Assembly: GCA_022432975.1 (NCBI GenBank) | Contig: CM039516.1 | Coordinates: forward strand, 36,669,599 to 36,733,598 | Source: Begonia masoniana | Taxonomy: Eukaryota > Streptophyta > Magnoliopsida > Cucurbitales > Begoniaceae | DNA: 64,000 nucleotides | Direction: 5' to 3' | Part shown: in pieces, positions 24,211 through 36,065 of the stretch | Layout of the letters: the number at the start of each line of letters is the position of its first letter | Numbering within the stretch: position 1 is the stretch's first letter | Made by a program: the position numbers and the translations under genes | Notes under the pieces: model-generated | Databases searched by the model: none | What the model saw: the letters and a program-made list of their open reading frames with translations, nothing else | What the model was told of the DNA's origin: nothing

Positions 24211-25589
24211 ATGCCGCCAAAACGTTTCAAAGGTTCTTCAAGCTCAAGCTCTCAAATCGATCACTCGTTCGTAAACTCTGAGGCAAACAAATATTTCGTG
24301 GATTTCATGTCCAAAAATAAACCTATTACAACCCGATCGGTATGATGGAGATATTTTAGACATGCTTAGGCAACAAAAATGTGAGGATCTTGCTGTATTA
24401 GGTGGTGATGCGAACGTAAGTATCGTTCGTGAATTCTACGCAAATCTGAGGGTATCCAATTCAGATAGTACGGTTGAAGTTCGTAAAAAGATCATATACT
24501 TCTCTGTCGAGATCATTAATACTAAGCTTGGTTTGGAGAACTTATTATGAGGATGATTATTATACCATGATAGAAGAGGGACCAGATTATGAGAGGATCA
24601 TACAAGAGATGGGACACCGAGGTTCACAGTGGGTTTGCTCAATCGTCAACCGAGCTCAACCATTACACTTGATACTAAGTTGTTTCAATTGCTACGCTCA
24701 AGCTTGGTGCAGGTTGATCAGGGGAAACTTGATGATGACGTCTCAGAGTTCCGAGCTTACCAAAGAGTGGGCGGTACTCCTCTATTGCATTCTCACTGGT
24801 CGCTCCATAAATGTCGGGCGAATTATCCATAATAATATCAGTGCATATCGTAAGGGTTCGACCACTGTTGGCCATATCCACCCCATCCTCATCACGCACC
24901 TATACGCGGCAGAGAGTATCCCTATGAGCTCAACCGACGAGCCTTGAATTCACCAAAGCTTTGTCTCTTCAAATATTTCAAGAATACCTAAGTGGCCATA
25001 CGGCGAAGCTAGAAAAAATGGATTGGGATTCATTGAGCATGGTACTGATGCTGAAATTCCTCATCCACTAATGCCCTTGCCTCGTATCTGGCCCAAAGAT
25101 GATACTATGACGAATGCACAATGAAGCATAGCAGAGGCAAAAAGAGAGCGCGCCGAGACTCGTCGAAAAAAGTGATATGAAAATCAATCAACTATGCTTC
25201 CCGATCAAAGCGCCTCTTCATCATCTGTCGTGCCACCTCGCTCTTACTCAACTAAAGATGTGGAGCAGATGTTAGAAAATTTTACAATCCAACAAGGCTA
25301 AATGTTTGCCAATCTGGCTGCTCAACATACCAGCTTTGAACAGGATGTAAGATAAAGGCTAGAAAATATTTTCGATCAGCAAAGACGCATCGAACATTGG
25401 TTGACGCATATGTAAAATCATTCCGTAGTGCAGACAAACTTCTTTGCACGATATGTGAGAGCATTAAATGCTCATTATGACCATTCGGATCCAGCAAACC
25501 CAAGTTTGCCTATCTTTCCGGAGCACCTATTGAGACCATATCGCCCTCCACAAGAGGGTGAGGACAACGATGAGCTCGACCAGTCATGA
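24211..25589 (+). pseudogene. Broken gene of the 'putative plant transposon protein' family
   Basis: ATG at 24211 gives MPPKRFKGSSSSSSQ, a typical basic/serine N-terminus. A frameshift near 24330 moves to the frame with VREFYANL (near 24427); a stop at 24548 and another shift lead to LLYCILTGRSINVGRII and HPILITHLYAAE (about 24775-24920). Further stops follow before a C-terminal part with NFFARYVRALNAHYD and a proline-rich end stopping at 25587-25589. The order matches the family to which the Sirevirus third ORF belongs. In plants such genes are often parts of Athila-like retroelements; the tail GAGGACATATTTATTTTACA after the stop weakly resembles the pre-LTR sequence of those elements. Confidence 0.65.
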
Positions 25590-25735
25590 CTCATGAGTTA
25601 TGTTATTTTTCACCTACGTTTTTAGTTTATTTTATGCATTGAATTTGAGGACATATTTATTTTACATTTAGGTGATTATAATATATTTTATGATATATTT
25701 TAGTTATACAATCAGAAATCTTTATTTATGTAATT

Positions 25736-26119
25736 GTAAGCTCGTTACGCTCGTTACGCTCGGCTCGTTACGCTCGTTGGGCTGGCTCGGCTTGGATCAT
25801 TAGGCTTGTGGCTCGCGAGCCGGCTCGGGTTGGAAATTTTTTTGATCAGCTCGTTAGGCTCGGCTCGTTCGGCTCGGCAGGCTCGTTAGGCTCAGCTCAT
25901 TTGGCTCGGTGAGCCGAGACTTTCTTGGCTCGGCTCGGCTCGGCTCGATTCGCTCGTTTAACATCTCTAACTAGGCTAGTTAAATTTGTTGAGTCTGCTT
26001 GGCTCGACTCGTTAGGCTCACCAAACTTTTTAGCCTCTTCTTGTTAGACTCGATAGGTTAGTTTAGCCAAATTTTTTTAGGTTTAGTTCGACTCTGCCGA
26101 CTTGTTTGTCATCTCTAGG
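25736..26119. repeat. GGCTCG-rich subterminal repeats, hAT-like
   Basis: Many degenerate GGCTCGTT/GGCTCGGCTCG units, followed by ends reading CATCTCTA at about 25966-25973 and 26111-26118. Such GAGCC-rich subterminal arrays with a CATCTCTA/TAGAGATG end are typical of plant hAT transposons. It might be the 3' end of the element whose transposase is at 1-621. No 8-bp target duplication could be identified. Confidence 0.5.
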
Positions 26120-26754
26120 TGCCATCAATGCCAACACATTGAAGATCATGACGCTAGAAGATTTTCTAGGATGCTTAGTTTCATGACATGTAGCACCCGA
26201 TTCTTTACGGGATTTTGTAATTATATATATAATGACATTTTTGTAATTATATCAAATTAAGTCAATTTCGTAAAAAGAAAGCGTTATTGCGATTCTAATA
26301 ATTAATATAGATTTTAAGAAAATTTCGGGAATTTTAGGAGTTGTAACGCTAATTTTATGAGAATTACGTTTCTCGTAATATAAAGGATATTTTGGTAAAA
26401 ATAGTAAACGAGGTTCGATTTGCGAACGGACAGTTTTTATAAAGCCTTGATAATAAGTTGGAGTTATTGGTGAATTAAGGAAGTTTGGAGGAACTGAATT
26501 GTTAGCTAAATAACGAAACAAAGGACGAAACAAATAGAAAATCAAAGGAAGGGCAAAATGGTAATTTGCCAAGTAAAAATTTAATTAAAATCACAAGTTT
26601 TCTTCTCCAGCAACACTCCACGACTTTTCTTCTCTGTGATTTTCCTCCGCGGCGATTTTCTCCTTCTCCCCTCACGGCGTCCTCCATTCCGGCAACCAAC
26701 ACTCTCCGATCGACCTCCGATCCTTCAAGTTTCCTTATCCAATCCCGACCCTAG

Positions 26755-27756
26755 GTATGATTATATAGTTTTGGAAGGTTATTATTCGGTTTTTTACGAA
26801 GTTACACCGTTAGGATTTCGTTAAAAACGTGATTTAGGGTTTGAAATTTATAGGTTTACCGTGTTTGTTGATATAAAGGACGTATTGAGCGTTATTGGAC
26901 GAAATTAACCTATTTAGGACAAATGTTAGGGATTTATGAAATTTTGGGTTTTTGGAAAAACTCGTTAATGGTGGTTTCGAGCGTTTATTGTTTGTTAAAA
27001 TGCCTTGATTAGTTAAGTTAGAACTTTAGAAATTTCCTTAGTTAAGGATTTTGTTAATTTGGACATTAATGGTTCAAACGCGTTTTAACGATAACTGTTG
27101 TGAACTTCTTAGGTGAACAACGCTCGTGGACGGAGCTTGAAGTTCAACGCGCACGAGGTAAGTTCTCGTGACTTACTCTGGCCGATTGGCCTACACCGTA
27201 TATCGAAGTCGTGTCGAGGGTTATTGTGGAATTGTTTGTTTATACGCTTTGGTTGGGTAGTTAGGGTTAGTTCTTTTATAGGATATGCTTTTAATTACTT
27301 TTATTGTCTTGATGGTACGTATGATGTATGTTTACTTTAAGCACGTAATTGTCCATGCATCACGGTTTTCAATTATACATAGAAAATGAATTTCCGCACT
27401 ATGGTTTTAAAGAAAATGGCGATGTGGCCTGAAAGGGGGCTATTTACCTATTGTGAAGGCTGAGAAGGGCCGGTCACAATACTGCATCTAATAAGAACCC
27501 ATGTATGTTATATGGTCATGCGAGGTGGGGCTCAGGCATGGGTGTGCGTGTTGCAAGCATGTACCCCCCTTCATTAGGTGGAAAGGGTTGTCCAACCGCT
27601 AGACGTGCCCTCTCCATTTAGCGGGTTGAGATCTCGGTGACAACCTATGCAATGATAAGAAAATGTTGCATGATTTATGAACTCATATGCACAGCATGCA
27701 TTTTCATTTACAAAACTTGCTGAGCCTTTAGCTCATAGATTGTCTGTATGGTGTAG
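26755..27756 (+). other. Putative two-intron leader of LTR B, with complementary arms
   Basis: Intron 1 26755-27112 (CCCTAG|GTATGA to TCTTAG), exon 2 27113-27157 (45 nt), intron 2 27158-27756 (GAG|GTAAGT to GGTGTAG). Arms CCTACACCGTATA (from 27190) and TGTATGGTGTAGG (ending 27757) pair over 13 positions with two G-U pairs. Where B has a U-G pair, element A has C-G. Confidence 0.55.
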
Positions 27757-28182
27757 GTGATCTTGATATAGGTGAGGACGAGATCCCTCCACCCGAGGAA
27801 TGATGCAGTTGAAGGAGGATTCCCCGTGGGAGTGTGCTGGGCAGTCGATGCGCCTTTTGACCCGTGGGGATGTACGTAAGTATTTTAGGGACATGATAGT
27901 TAGGTCGTAGAAGAAATTGTATAGATTGAACATATTAGGGTGCTTGGAATCTGGTTAGTTGATAGATAGATGTATTGACATTTTGACGTTTTGGTAAACT
28001 TAATTTATAAAAAATTTGTTAAGGCTTTTATCTGGATTTCAAGGAACTGCTTGAAGTTTTATTTTAAACAGGGGAAATTGTCTAGTTTTTGAACAGATCC
28101 ACGCAGTTTGTATTTGTGAAAACTTATTTTGTTTTAAACTCATTTCGAGTCGGTATGAGTGATATTATGAAGGATGTGCGTG

Positions 28183-29960
28183 TATCGGGCAAAATTGCGG
28201 AAAATTCATCGTCCATAGTCACGTGGACAAATAAGTTCCGTGGACAGATAAGTCGCGTGGACGATTGTGGACGAATAAGCCACATGGACGATAGCGTCGT
28301 CCACGGTCTCCATTGACCATGGTCTCTGTTGACCACAGACGCTGACTCCATCGTCCACGATGCCTTCTGGCTTCGTCGTCCACGAAGCCTTCTGTCCTTA
28401 TTGTCCACGATGCCTTCTGGCTTCGTCGTCCACGAAGCCTTCTGTCCACGATGCCTTCTGGCTTCGTCGTCCACGAAGCCTTCTGTCCTTATTGTCCACG
28501 AAGCCTTCTGTCCTTATTGTCCACGATGCCTTCTGGCTTCGTCGTCCACGAAGCCTTCTGTCCTTATTGTCCACGAAGCCTTCTGTCCTTATTGTCCACG
28601 AAGCCTTCTGTCCTTATTGTCCACGAAGCCTTCTGTCCTTATTGTCCACGAAGCCTTCTGTCCTTATTGTCCACGAAGCCTTCTGTCCTTATTGTCCACG
28701 AAGCCTTCTGTCCTTATTGTCCACGAAGCCTTCTGTCCTTATTGTCCACGATGCCTTCTGGCTTCGTCGTCCACGAAGCCTTCTGTCCTTATTGTCCACG
28801 AAGCCTTCTGTCCTTATTGTCCACGAAGCCTTCTGTCCTTATTGTCCACGAAGCCTTCTGTCCTTATTGTCCACGAAGCCTTCTGTCCTTATTGTCCACG
28901 AAGCCTTCTGTCCTTATTGTCCACGATGCCTTCTGGCTTCGTCGTCCACGAAGCCTTCTGTCCTTATTGTCCACGAAGCCTTCTGTCCTTATTGTCCACG
29001 AAGCCTTCTGTCCTTATTGTCCACGAAGCCTTCTGTCCTTATTGTCCACGAAGCCTTCTGTCCTTATTGTCCACGAAGCCTTCTGTCCTTATTGTCCACG
29101 ATGCCTTCTGGCTTCGTCGTCCACGAAGCCTTCTGTCCTTATTGTCCACGAAGCCTTCTGTCCTTATTGTCCACGAAGCCTTCTGTCCTTATTGTCCACG
29201 AAGCCTTCTGTCCTTATTGTCCACGAAGCCTTCTGTCCTTATTGTCCACGAAGCCTTCTGTCCTTATTGTCCACGAAGCCTTCTGTCCTTATTGTCCACG
29301 AAGCCTTCTGTCCTTATTGTCCACGATGCCTTCTGGCTTCGTCGTCCACGAAGCCTTCTGTCCTTATTGTCCACGAAGCCTTCTGTCCTTATTGTCCACG
29401 AAGCCTTCTGTCCTTATTGTCCACGAAGCCTTCTGTCCTTATTGTCGTCCACGGGTCTCCATTGACCATAGGTCTCTGTTGACCACAGACGCTGACGATC
29501 CATCGTCCACGACACGATGCCTTCTGGCTTCGTCGTCCACGAAGCCTTCTGTCCTTATTGTCCACGAAGCCTTCTGTCCTTATTGTCCACGAAGCCTTCT
29601 GTCCTTATTGTCCACGAAGCCTTCTGTCCTTATTGTCCACGATGCCTTCTGGCTTCGTCGTCCACGAAGCCTTCTGTCCTTATTGTCCACGAAGCCTTCT
29701 GTCCTTATTGTCCACGAAGCCTTCTGTCTATATTATCCACGATGCCTTCTGGCTTCGTCGTCCACGAAGCCTTCTGTCCTTATTGTCCACGAAGCCTTCT
29801 TGCTTCATCGTCCACGAAGCCTTCTGTTCTTATTATCCACGATGCCTTCTGGCTTCGTCATCCACGAAGCCTTCTGACTTCGTCGTCTATGAAGCCTTCT
29901 GTGTTAAACGTCCACGAAGTTTTCAGGTTTAAAAGTCCACGATTGTCTACAGTCCTGTTG
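28183..29960. repeat. 25-bp tandem satellite inside solo LTR B
   Basis: Around 60 units of 25 bp. The main unit has core GAAGCCTTCTGTCC; a variant has GATGCCTTCTGGCTTC. Next to a main unit the variant forms a palindrome (GGCTTCGT / ACGAAGCC). The left border (28183-28360) has degenerate GTCCACG/CGTGGAC palindromes, and a ~75-bp part of it recurs at 29445-29517, marking a higher-order duplication. Units decay after about 29720. Because 25 is not a multiple of three and the unit has no stop, all three plus frames stay open; these are not genes. Confidence 0.95.
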
Positions 29961-30293
29961 TCCAAACCCGATAGAACGAAAAATTGACTTCCACTATTCA
30001 AACTGAAGAAACCCGAGAGGAATTATTGACTTCACACCCTTATGTAATCTGCCGCCCTATGACAATTTTGCCCCTCCAATTGATGGCCGACTCCTTTTAT
30101 GTTTTAATTCTGTTTTCTTTAATTGTTTTCCCCATTCTCTTTAATTTATTTTCTTTAAGTTTTCATCACCTTAAATACGTTTTGTTTAATGATTTTCAAA
30201 TATTTTCTGCTTAAACGTTAAACTTAAAGTTTATAATGATAAAAAAAATAATACGGGAAAATAAGGGTACAGGGTTAGGGTCGCTACATGACA

Positions 30294-32540
30294 AGTGTTG
30301 TGCCTTAGCATCAATAGGTGTGACACATAAGAGTGTTAAAACTGTATTGATGTAAGAACAATTATCGGTACCGAGTTATGAGATTGATTGAATTTCTTGT
30401 ACACTTGATTTAAATATTATCAAGGCAGACACCGATCAAGGTATGAGTGTTATTTAGTTGTACATTTCATGGTTTTCAAAATTTATTTTGAGATAGTTCT
30501 CAAATGCTTATAATATGTCATGTCTTATAACATGTATATTTTTATTGTATGCGTATACTTTTTCTTCATTTTTTTGTCCATGCATCTTATAATTATTGTA
30601 CTTATCGATCGCATATACTAACTTCACTTAAACTAAGTAATGGTTCATATTTGTTATCAATATATTAACATTCAAATATATCATTCCACATTACACAAGC
30701 TTATTATGTGGCAACTTATGATGTTGTGTCTCTAAGTAAAATTTGTTAAACATGTTCACTGTTTGTTGTTACATATCACTATCATCTAAAGATCAGCTTC
30801 TCTCTATTACGCCTATGGCACCGATGCTAAGGGTTTGTTAAAGACTTCTTTTTCATTGATTGCATTTGATACCATGCTAGTGACAAACCATTTTATTAAA
30901 TATGACAATATAGTAACTGTTGCACTACATGGGCTTACAGATGGTTTGTTGATCCTAATTTCCCAACTTCATTTTATCTCGTCTATGATCACTTATTTTT
31001 AAAACACTGGATAGAAAAGTTGAAATCATTATTTGAGTACAGTCAGTTCACCACGATATATTTTAGATCAGAGAGGAGAAAAGTGAGTCAGACATCATTA
31101 CTCAACATTTAATTCTTATTTCGAGTATTTCCAGTATTTCTTTTTGGTAAGAAACTGTAGTATTTTTCATTTCAATTGGGTTTATCTGACTCTATCATAG
31201 TGTTACACTTTTATAAAAGACTATTTTAATTTTGATCTATTATTATCTTATATAGATGTTGTTGTTGGATTGATGTGTAAAAGCCCAAAGTTTTTTAGTA
31301 TTGGCTTCTCTGATGTATTAGTTATTTTTTGAATCTTCTATATGGAGTCACAGTATCTACCTAAGGTTAGACGATATGATCTTTTCGAAGGTCAACTCGT
31401 TCCCATTTTTGTTGCAATATCTTGTTGGGCTATGATAGGAAGTGACGTTGGTTGGCCACTTCATATTTTTTAGAATGTACAGTGGGAAGACGTTCTAGTG
31501 TTTTAACAGTTGACGTGATGACAAAAATGTTAAATGTTCAATTGTTTAAGATAAATTTTAATTAGATATGGTGACCATCCTGAGTTTTTCAGACAAATTA
31601 GATCTCAAGCATACTCTGTTAGTAAAGTCATCATAGGCGTTTTAAAAAAAAGTTTGTTAGTTAGACAACACCTGGGTGTTTCTAGGAAATTGAAAAATGG
31701 AACTTACGCAATTTATGTTGGAGCATTGTCGAACATAATGTTGTGACAATTTTGGCCCCAACTATAATTTTTTAAATTAAAAAAATAGAGGCCGGCCGGT
31801 CCACCTAGACCGGCTGGCCTCCTCACGCAGGCCGATGCCCAGTCCGGACTAAAAGGTTTAAAATGCCTTTTTCTGAAACTTCAAGGTTTTTTCCGTTGAA
31901 CAGAAAAAGTTAAGGTTTTTTTTAAAAAAAACCCTTTATTTTATTATAGTAATGTCTTATTTTTATTATACGTAATAGTCAATTATTTTCGACACTTTCC
32001 CTTGTAATGTTTTCATCCTCAGTTGTAACATATGATTTTAACAGTGTCATGCTCACTCAAAATTTGTAAATCACTATTTATAACATTGAATCCATGTTGT
32101 GTCTCGTCAATGCAGCTCAATGACATCATTTTTCAAGTCATAGTCAAGGTGATCATCAACAGCTGATGTCCGATAGCACTCGACATCACCTAATTATTTT
32201 TACCTTTTTTGATTGGAGAGTTTTCTATGGTGAATATGACTCATTGATTTTAGTTTATCTCCTTAGGTTATTTACTATGTCACTACTTACTGTGGTTGTT
32301 ATTTCTCACCTATTATTTTATGTGTTAGTTTATCCCTATGGTTATTTGTCTCGAACTTGTTTTGTTATATTAATTTACTTCCGTTGAGAGTATATATTAA
32401 TTGTTGTTAACGGTTGGGCAAGTTTGATTTTTTTGAGTTGGATCATTCTCAAAATTTCTTGATATTAGAATAAAATAAAATATCTTGAAAATGACATCAT
32501 TAAGACAGATAGTGTAATAGTATTTAAGAAATTTGTATGC
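30294..32540. other. AT-rich sequence without recognised gene
   Basis: Old, AT-rich DNA. The only distinct element is a short GC-rich imperfect hairpin near 31790-31850 (GGCCGGCCGGTCC ... GACCGGCTGGCC). I find no credible coding region. Confidence 0.4.
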
Positions 32541-33813
32541 CTTTTGGAAGAGCTCCTAGAGATAGAGTTCCTACAACACCCACTGTGTGTACTAAGTCAC
32601 AATTAGCTCATCCTCTAGTTTCTTTGACAGATACGCTGTGGAGTTTGCGAAGGGATGGAATGGTATAGAACCAATAAATTCGTCGTATGAATTTCTTCAA
32701 GGAATTTGATCAGATGAATCCACTAGTATTTGAAGGAGGATTTGACTTGTAGGCTGTTGAAAAATGGACTTAACGTTCTGACGAAGAATCTGAATGGTGA
32801 ATGCATGCCTACTGAGTACAAAATTAGATTTGTCACCTTCTACTTTGACAAAATGATTGGGGTTTATAGAAATCCCTGAGACTTGATTAATCGGTTCAAA
32901 TAATGAGTTGGACACAATTTGAGGTTATTTTAAGAGGTCTCTACTGCAACACTGGTTAGAGCTAGAATATGATCAACCCAATTAAGATCTTGAGCAAGAG
33001 AGATTTATTGTTCTTGAGTATTATACCAAGGTTGTGGAGCTGTTAAAGTATATCAAGGATATAAATCCAGTGAACTAGGTGGTGAAATTCTAGAAGAATT
33101 TAAGACCTAAAATTTGCTTTTGTTTATCTGTTATAAAGCTAAGATTGTCTTCAAGGTTGTTGTTGCTCTTTTGCATGTTGAGACTAATCTAGATGAGTTT
33201 TTGGAAAGTAAAAATGTAAGGGGAAGAAGTTGCAACCAGCTGGTGAAAAGATGACCAAGAAAGTTCAGAAGTAAAGATAGAATAGAGGTAGATATACTTG
33301 GTGTTTTGGCAATGGACAGTCCAACAATGGACATCATCCTAGTTAGCATATTGCCACTGGCTTTTCCATACAGTTGGACAATCTGGGCAAGTGGATAAGT
33401 GATACTCTTACTAGTTCTGCAACAACTCAGGTAGTTACCACTTCACTAAGTTTTGGAGCTAGCAGAGATTACATCAAATTGGGTTAAGTGTGGCTACTGT
33501 GGATCTTAGACATTTTTGCCACCATAGTAAGTTGGTTACCAACAAGCATACCACCATCGATATCAACCTTTTGATACTGACTTTCAAAAGTTTTCTAGTC
33601 ATTGTAGAGTTTTGCATATACGGATCTGCCAATTAAATAGTTGGATATGGTCCCAGCACATCTAGGGATGGTTGTGGTTACAATAGGAAGGCGAAAGAGA
33701 AGATAATTGGTTAGACTTGTGCAGTTAGCATTTCATATAGTTTTGATTAGACTGACAAAGGTCTCATTGTTGTAATGATTCCTTTATGTAACACTATTTG
33801 TTATGTGCATGTA

Positions 33814-34003
33814 TGTTAGTATGCGGCTCTCGTTATTGGGTACTATGAATTCTTAGTTTATCTGATAGTATTATATATGGATTAGTTTGATGTGATTTTA
33901 ATTATGAATTGGTTGAACCTTTATGAGGCCAAGATTGAATATTATTGGAGGAGTGTTACTCATCAGTTCGAGGATAGATAGATTCTGTACATCCTTAGTG
34001 TCA
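33814..34003. repeat. 190-bp direct repeat, copy 1
   Basis: Identical by eye at all 190 positions to 34244-34433, separated by a 240-bp LTR-like fragment. Confidence 0.93.
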
Positions 34004-34243
34004 CAACCCGAGAGGGGGCCTAACAGAAACGCCAGGTTAAACGATCAACCTCGGAGAGGTCCAGAAACGATATAAATTACGAACCGGGGCGAAAACGGGT
34101 CAAAATGACCCGAGTTGATTTTTGGTCAAAAAGTCAAAGTCAACGGTCAACGGTCAACCGTTGACTTTGACTGTCTGGTCAACGGTCAACCGTTGACTTT
34201 GACTAGTCGGTCAAAGTCAACGGTCAACCGTTGACTTTGACCG
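34004..34243 (-). repeat. LTR-end fragment with GTCAACGGTCAACCGTTGAC array
   Basis: With the last bases of the preceding repeat it reads TGTCACAACCCGAG, like the plus-strand left end of a minus-oriented chromovirus LTR. From about 34125 it consists of TCAACGGT/ACCGTTGA palindromes with TTGAC (W-box-like) cores. It stops abruptly at the second 190-bp copy. No primer site, no other LTR end. Confidence 0.65.
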
Positions 34244-34433
34244 TGTTAGTATGCGGCTCTCGTTATTGGGTACTATGAATTCTTAGTTTATCTGATAGTA
34301 TTATATATGGATTAGTTTGATGTGATTTTAATTATGAATTGGTTGAACCTTTATGAGGCCAAGATTGAATATTATTGGAGGAGTGTTACTCATCAGTTCG
34401 AGGATAGATAGATTCTGTACATCCTTAGTGTCA
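34244..34433. repeat. 190-bp direct repeat, copy 2
   Basis: Second copy of 33814-34003, after which the decayed gypsy sequence continues. Confidence 0.93.
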
Positions 34434-35449
34434 ACATTTTCCCTATCAACCATGCTTTACGAGTCTATTTCGGTGGTTGGAGGAAATTGAAACATAATGG
34501 GTTTTTTTTAGATACTAGTTGAAAAATTTTGATAGTCAGGCATGATCAAGATTTATAAGTTGTAATTGATTTACCTTGATGTTTTTCTTGACGATATGCA
34601 AAGATTACCATCTGACCAAAATATTTGAGTTTCATATTTGTTTGATTTCCGTCAATGCTTTAGTTTCTTTTCCTCTATACTAGATGATTCCAATTGAGTT
34701 AAAGGAGTTTCGTTCACAAATTAATGATTTGTCGAGTAATGGTTTTCTTCCTAATAATACATTATCATTGGGTGCACTAGTGTTATTTGCTAAGAAACAT
34801 GACGGTTTGTTTTGACTCTATATGAATTACATAAAATTAAATCAAATAGTGATTAATAACAAGTATTCATTGTCGAAAATAGATGAATTATACGACTAGA
34901 AAAGCAAGTTTAAATTTTTTTCTAAGATTTTTTTGAGATCTTGCTATCATCAATTGAAGATCCGTGAAGAGGATATTCACAAGATCACCTTTTAAACTTG
35001 GTATGGTCCTTTAGAGTTTTTGGTTTTTCCATTCGAATTGATTAATACCCTAATAACATTTATCGATTCGATGAACAAGGCCTTCATTCCTTATCTCAAC
35101 CAGTTTACGGTTCTATTCTAAGTCTCATCATCATGACATGGAGAATCTAAAGATTTTTCTACAGATTCTAAGGACTACCACCATTTATGCAATGAGAGAA
35201 AATGCAATTTCTATATGGCTGATGTGACGTTTTTAGGTCATGTAGTCTCACATGTGTTAGCTTAAAAGAAATTAAGTTTAATTATTTTTATGATGAGTAT
35301 AATTCATTAAATAGATGTAGCTACATAGAGTACATTTGGTTGGTTATATCTAAATTTGATAGTGATTATTATTTAAATAATTTGATTATGAATTATATAT
35401 TTTTGCTTTCATTAGAAGTACCCTCGAATGTTGGTATTTAAAAGTTCTA

Positions 35450-36065
35450 ACATGTTTGTTAAAATTTACAATTATTGTTAAAGTTCACAGGATTTTTACA
35501 AATAAATCAACAAATACGTGTGCGGATGATCTGCCCTAGCTGAGACGTCATCCTCAAAAGGTCCAAAGTGCAAAGAACTCTTAAAAATTTACTGAAGAAG
35601 TTGACTAAGCCTTGACTAGGTTCATCGATGGACCTGTCTGAACTGAGTGGTTGTACTAAAAAATTTCAGAGAACAACGGATGTTTGAAGATTAGTTGAAA
35701 AGGTTGACTAGGCCTTCAATAGGTCGACTAATTTGGTTGACCATTCAGAATTGAGGTCGTTATTGAAAACCTTCCGAGAGCTGCAACATGCTGAAGACGT
35801 TGACCTAGGAGTACGTGTGGTCAACCTAGGCAGTAGATCGAAAGTTACAAGTGCTCGACCTAGCCGGTTCAAAAAAATCTCCCAACGATCATGAAGGGGT
35901 TGACGTGATTTGTATAGGTGGTCAACTAGGCCTCCAAAGTTTTGAAGGTGTCTATAAATAAAAGCAACCTCTGTTGTGCAAACCGTCAAGTGTGATATCT
36001 ATGATGAACTGTGTCCTCGTGTTAACATTATTTGGCTCTTAGAAAACTGAATAAAAAAAAAAATT
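35450..36065 (+). repeat. LTR-like segment with GTTGACTAGGCC repeats and TATA box
   Basis: Contains repeated, partly inverted GTTGACTAGGCC/GGTCAACTAGGCC motifs (35600-35940) followed by a TATA box TATAAATA at 35953-35960. This is the layout of a retrotransposon promoter region, possibly a solo or truncated copia LTR. No paired LTR or target duplication was found. Confidence 0.4.

Larger units (their letters stand above)
26189..30288 (+). mobile_element. Solo LTR B, chromovirus-type, with expanded satellite
   Basis: Starts TGTAGCACCCG and ends GGTCGCTACA, with 5-bp duplication TGACA at 26184-26188 and 30289-30293. 4100 bp without gag-pol, so a solo LTR. Its non-satellite parts align with the LTR of element A (same leader and ending), but the block before its 3' end is replaced by a ~1.6 kb 25-bp tandem array, which explains the extra length. 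Confidence 0.92.
32541..35270 (+). pseudogene. Highly decayed Ty3/gypsy gag-pol
   Basis: Translated fragments retain gypsy order: a gag piece with MNPLVFEGGFD near 32715, then RT pieces IPIELKEF and DLSSNGFLP near 34690-34745, LSLGALVLFAKKHDG near 34765, and LEFLVFPFELIN near 35010, ending with a FLGHVVS-like relic near 35235. Stops and frameshifts occur every few codons, so it is much older than A, D or E. LTRs cannot be assigned. It contains a recent-looking 190-bp duplication. Confidence 0.65.

Noticed and set aside
28360..29720. CRISPR-like regular repeats
   Set aside because: Head-to-tail satellite without unique spacers, in plant retrotransposon DNA, no cas genes.
28329..29987. Very long overlapping open frames (up to 505 codons) in three plus frames
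   Set aside because: They arise from a stop-free 25-bp satellite; every frame reads the same cyclic peptide, there is no domain, and the block is in a solo LTR.
31780..31860. GC-rich palindrome as a tRNA or structured RNA gene
   Set aside because: No tRNA arms or conserved boxes; only a short imperfect hairpin.
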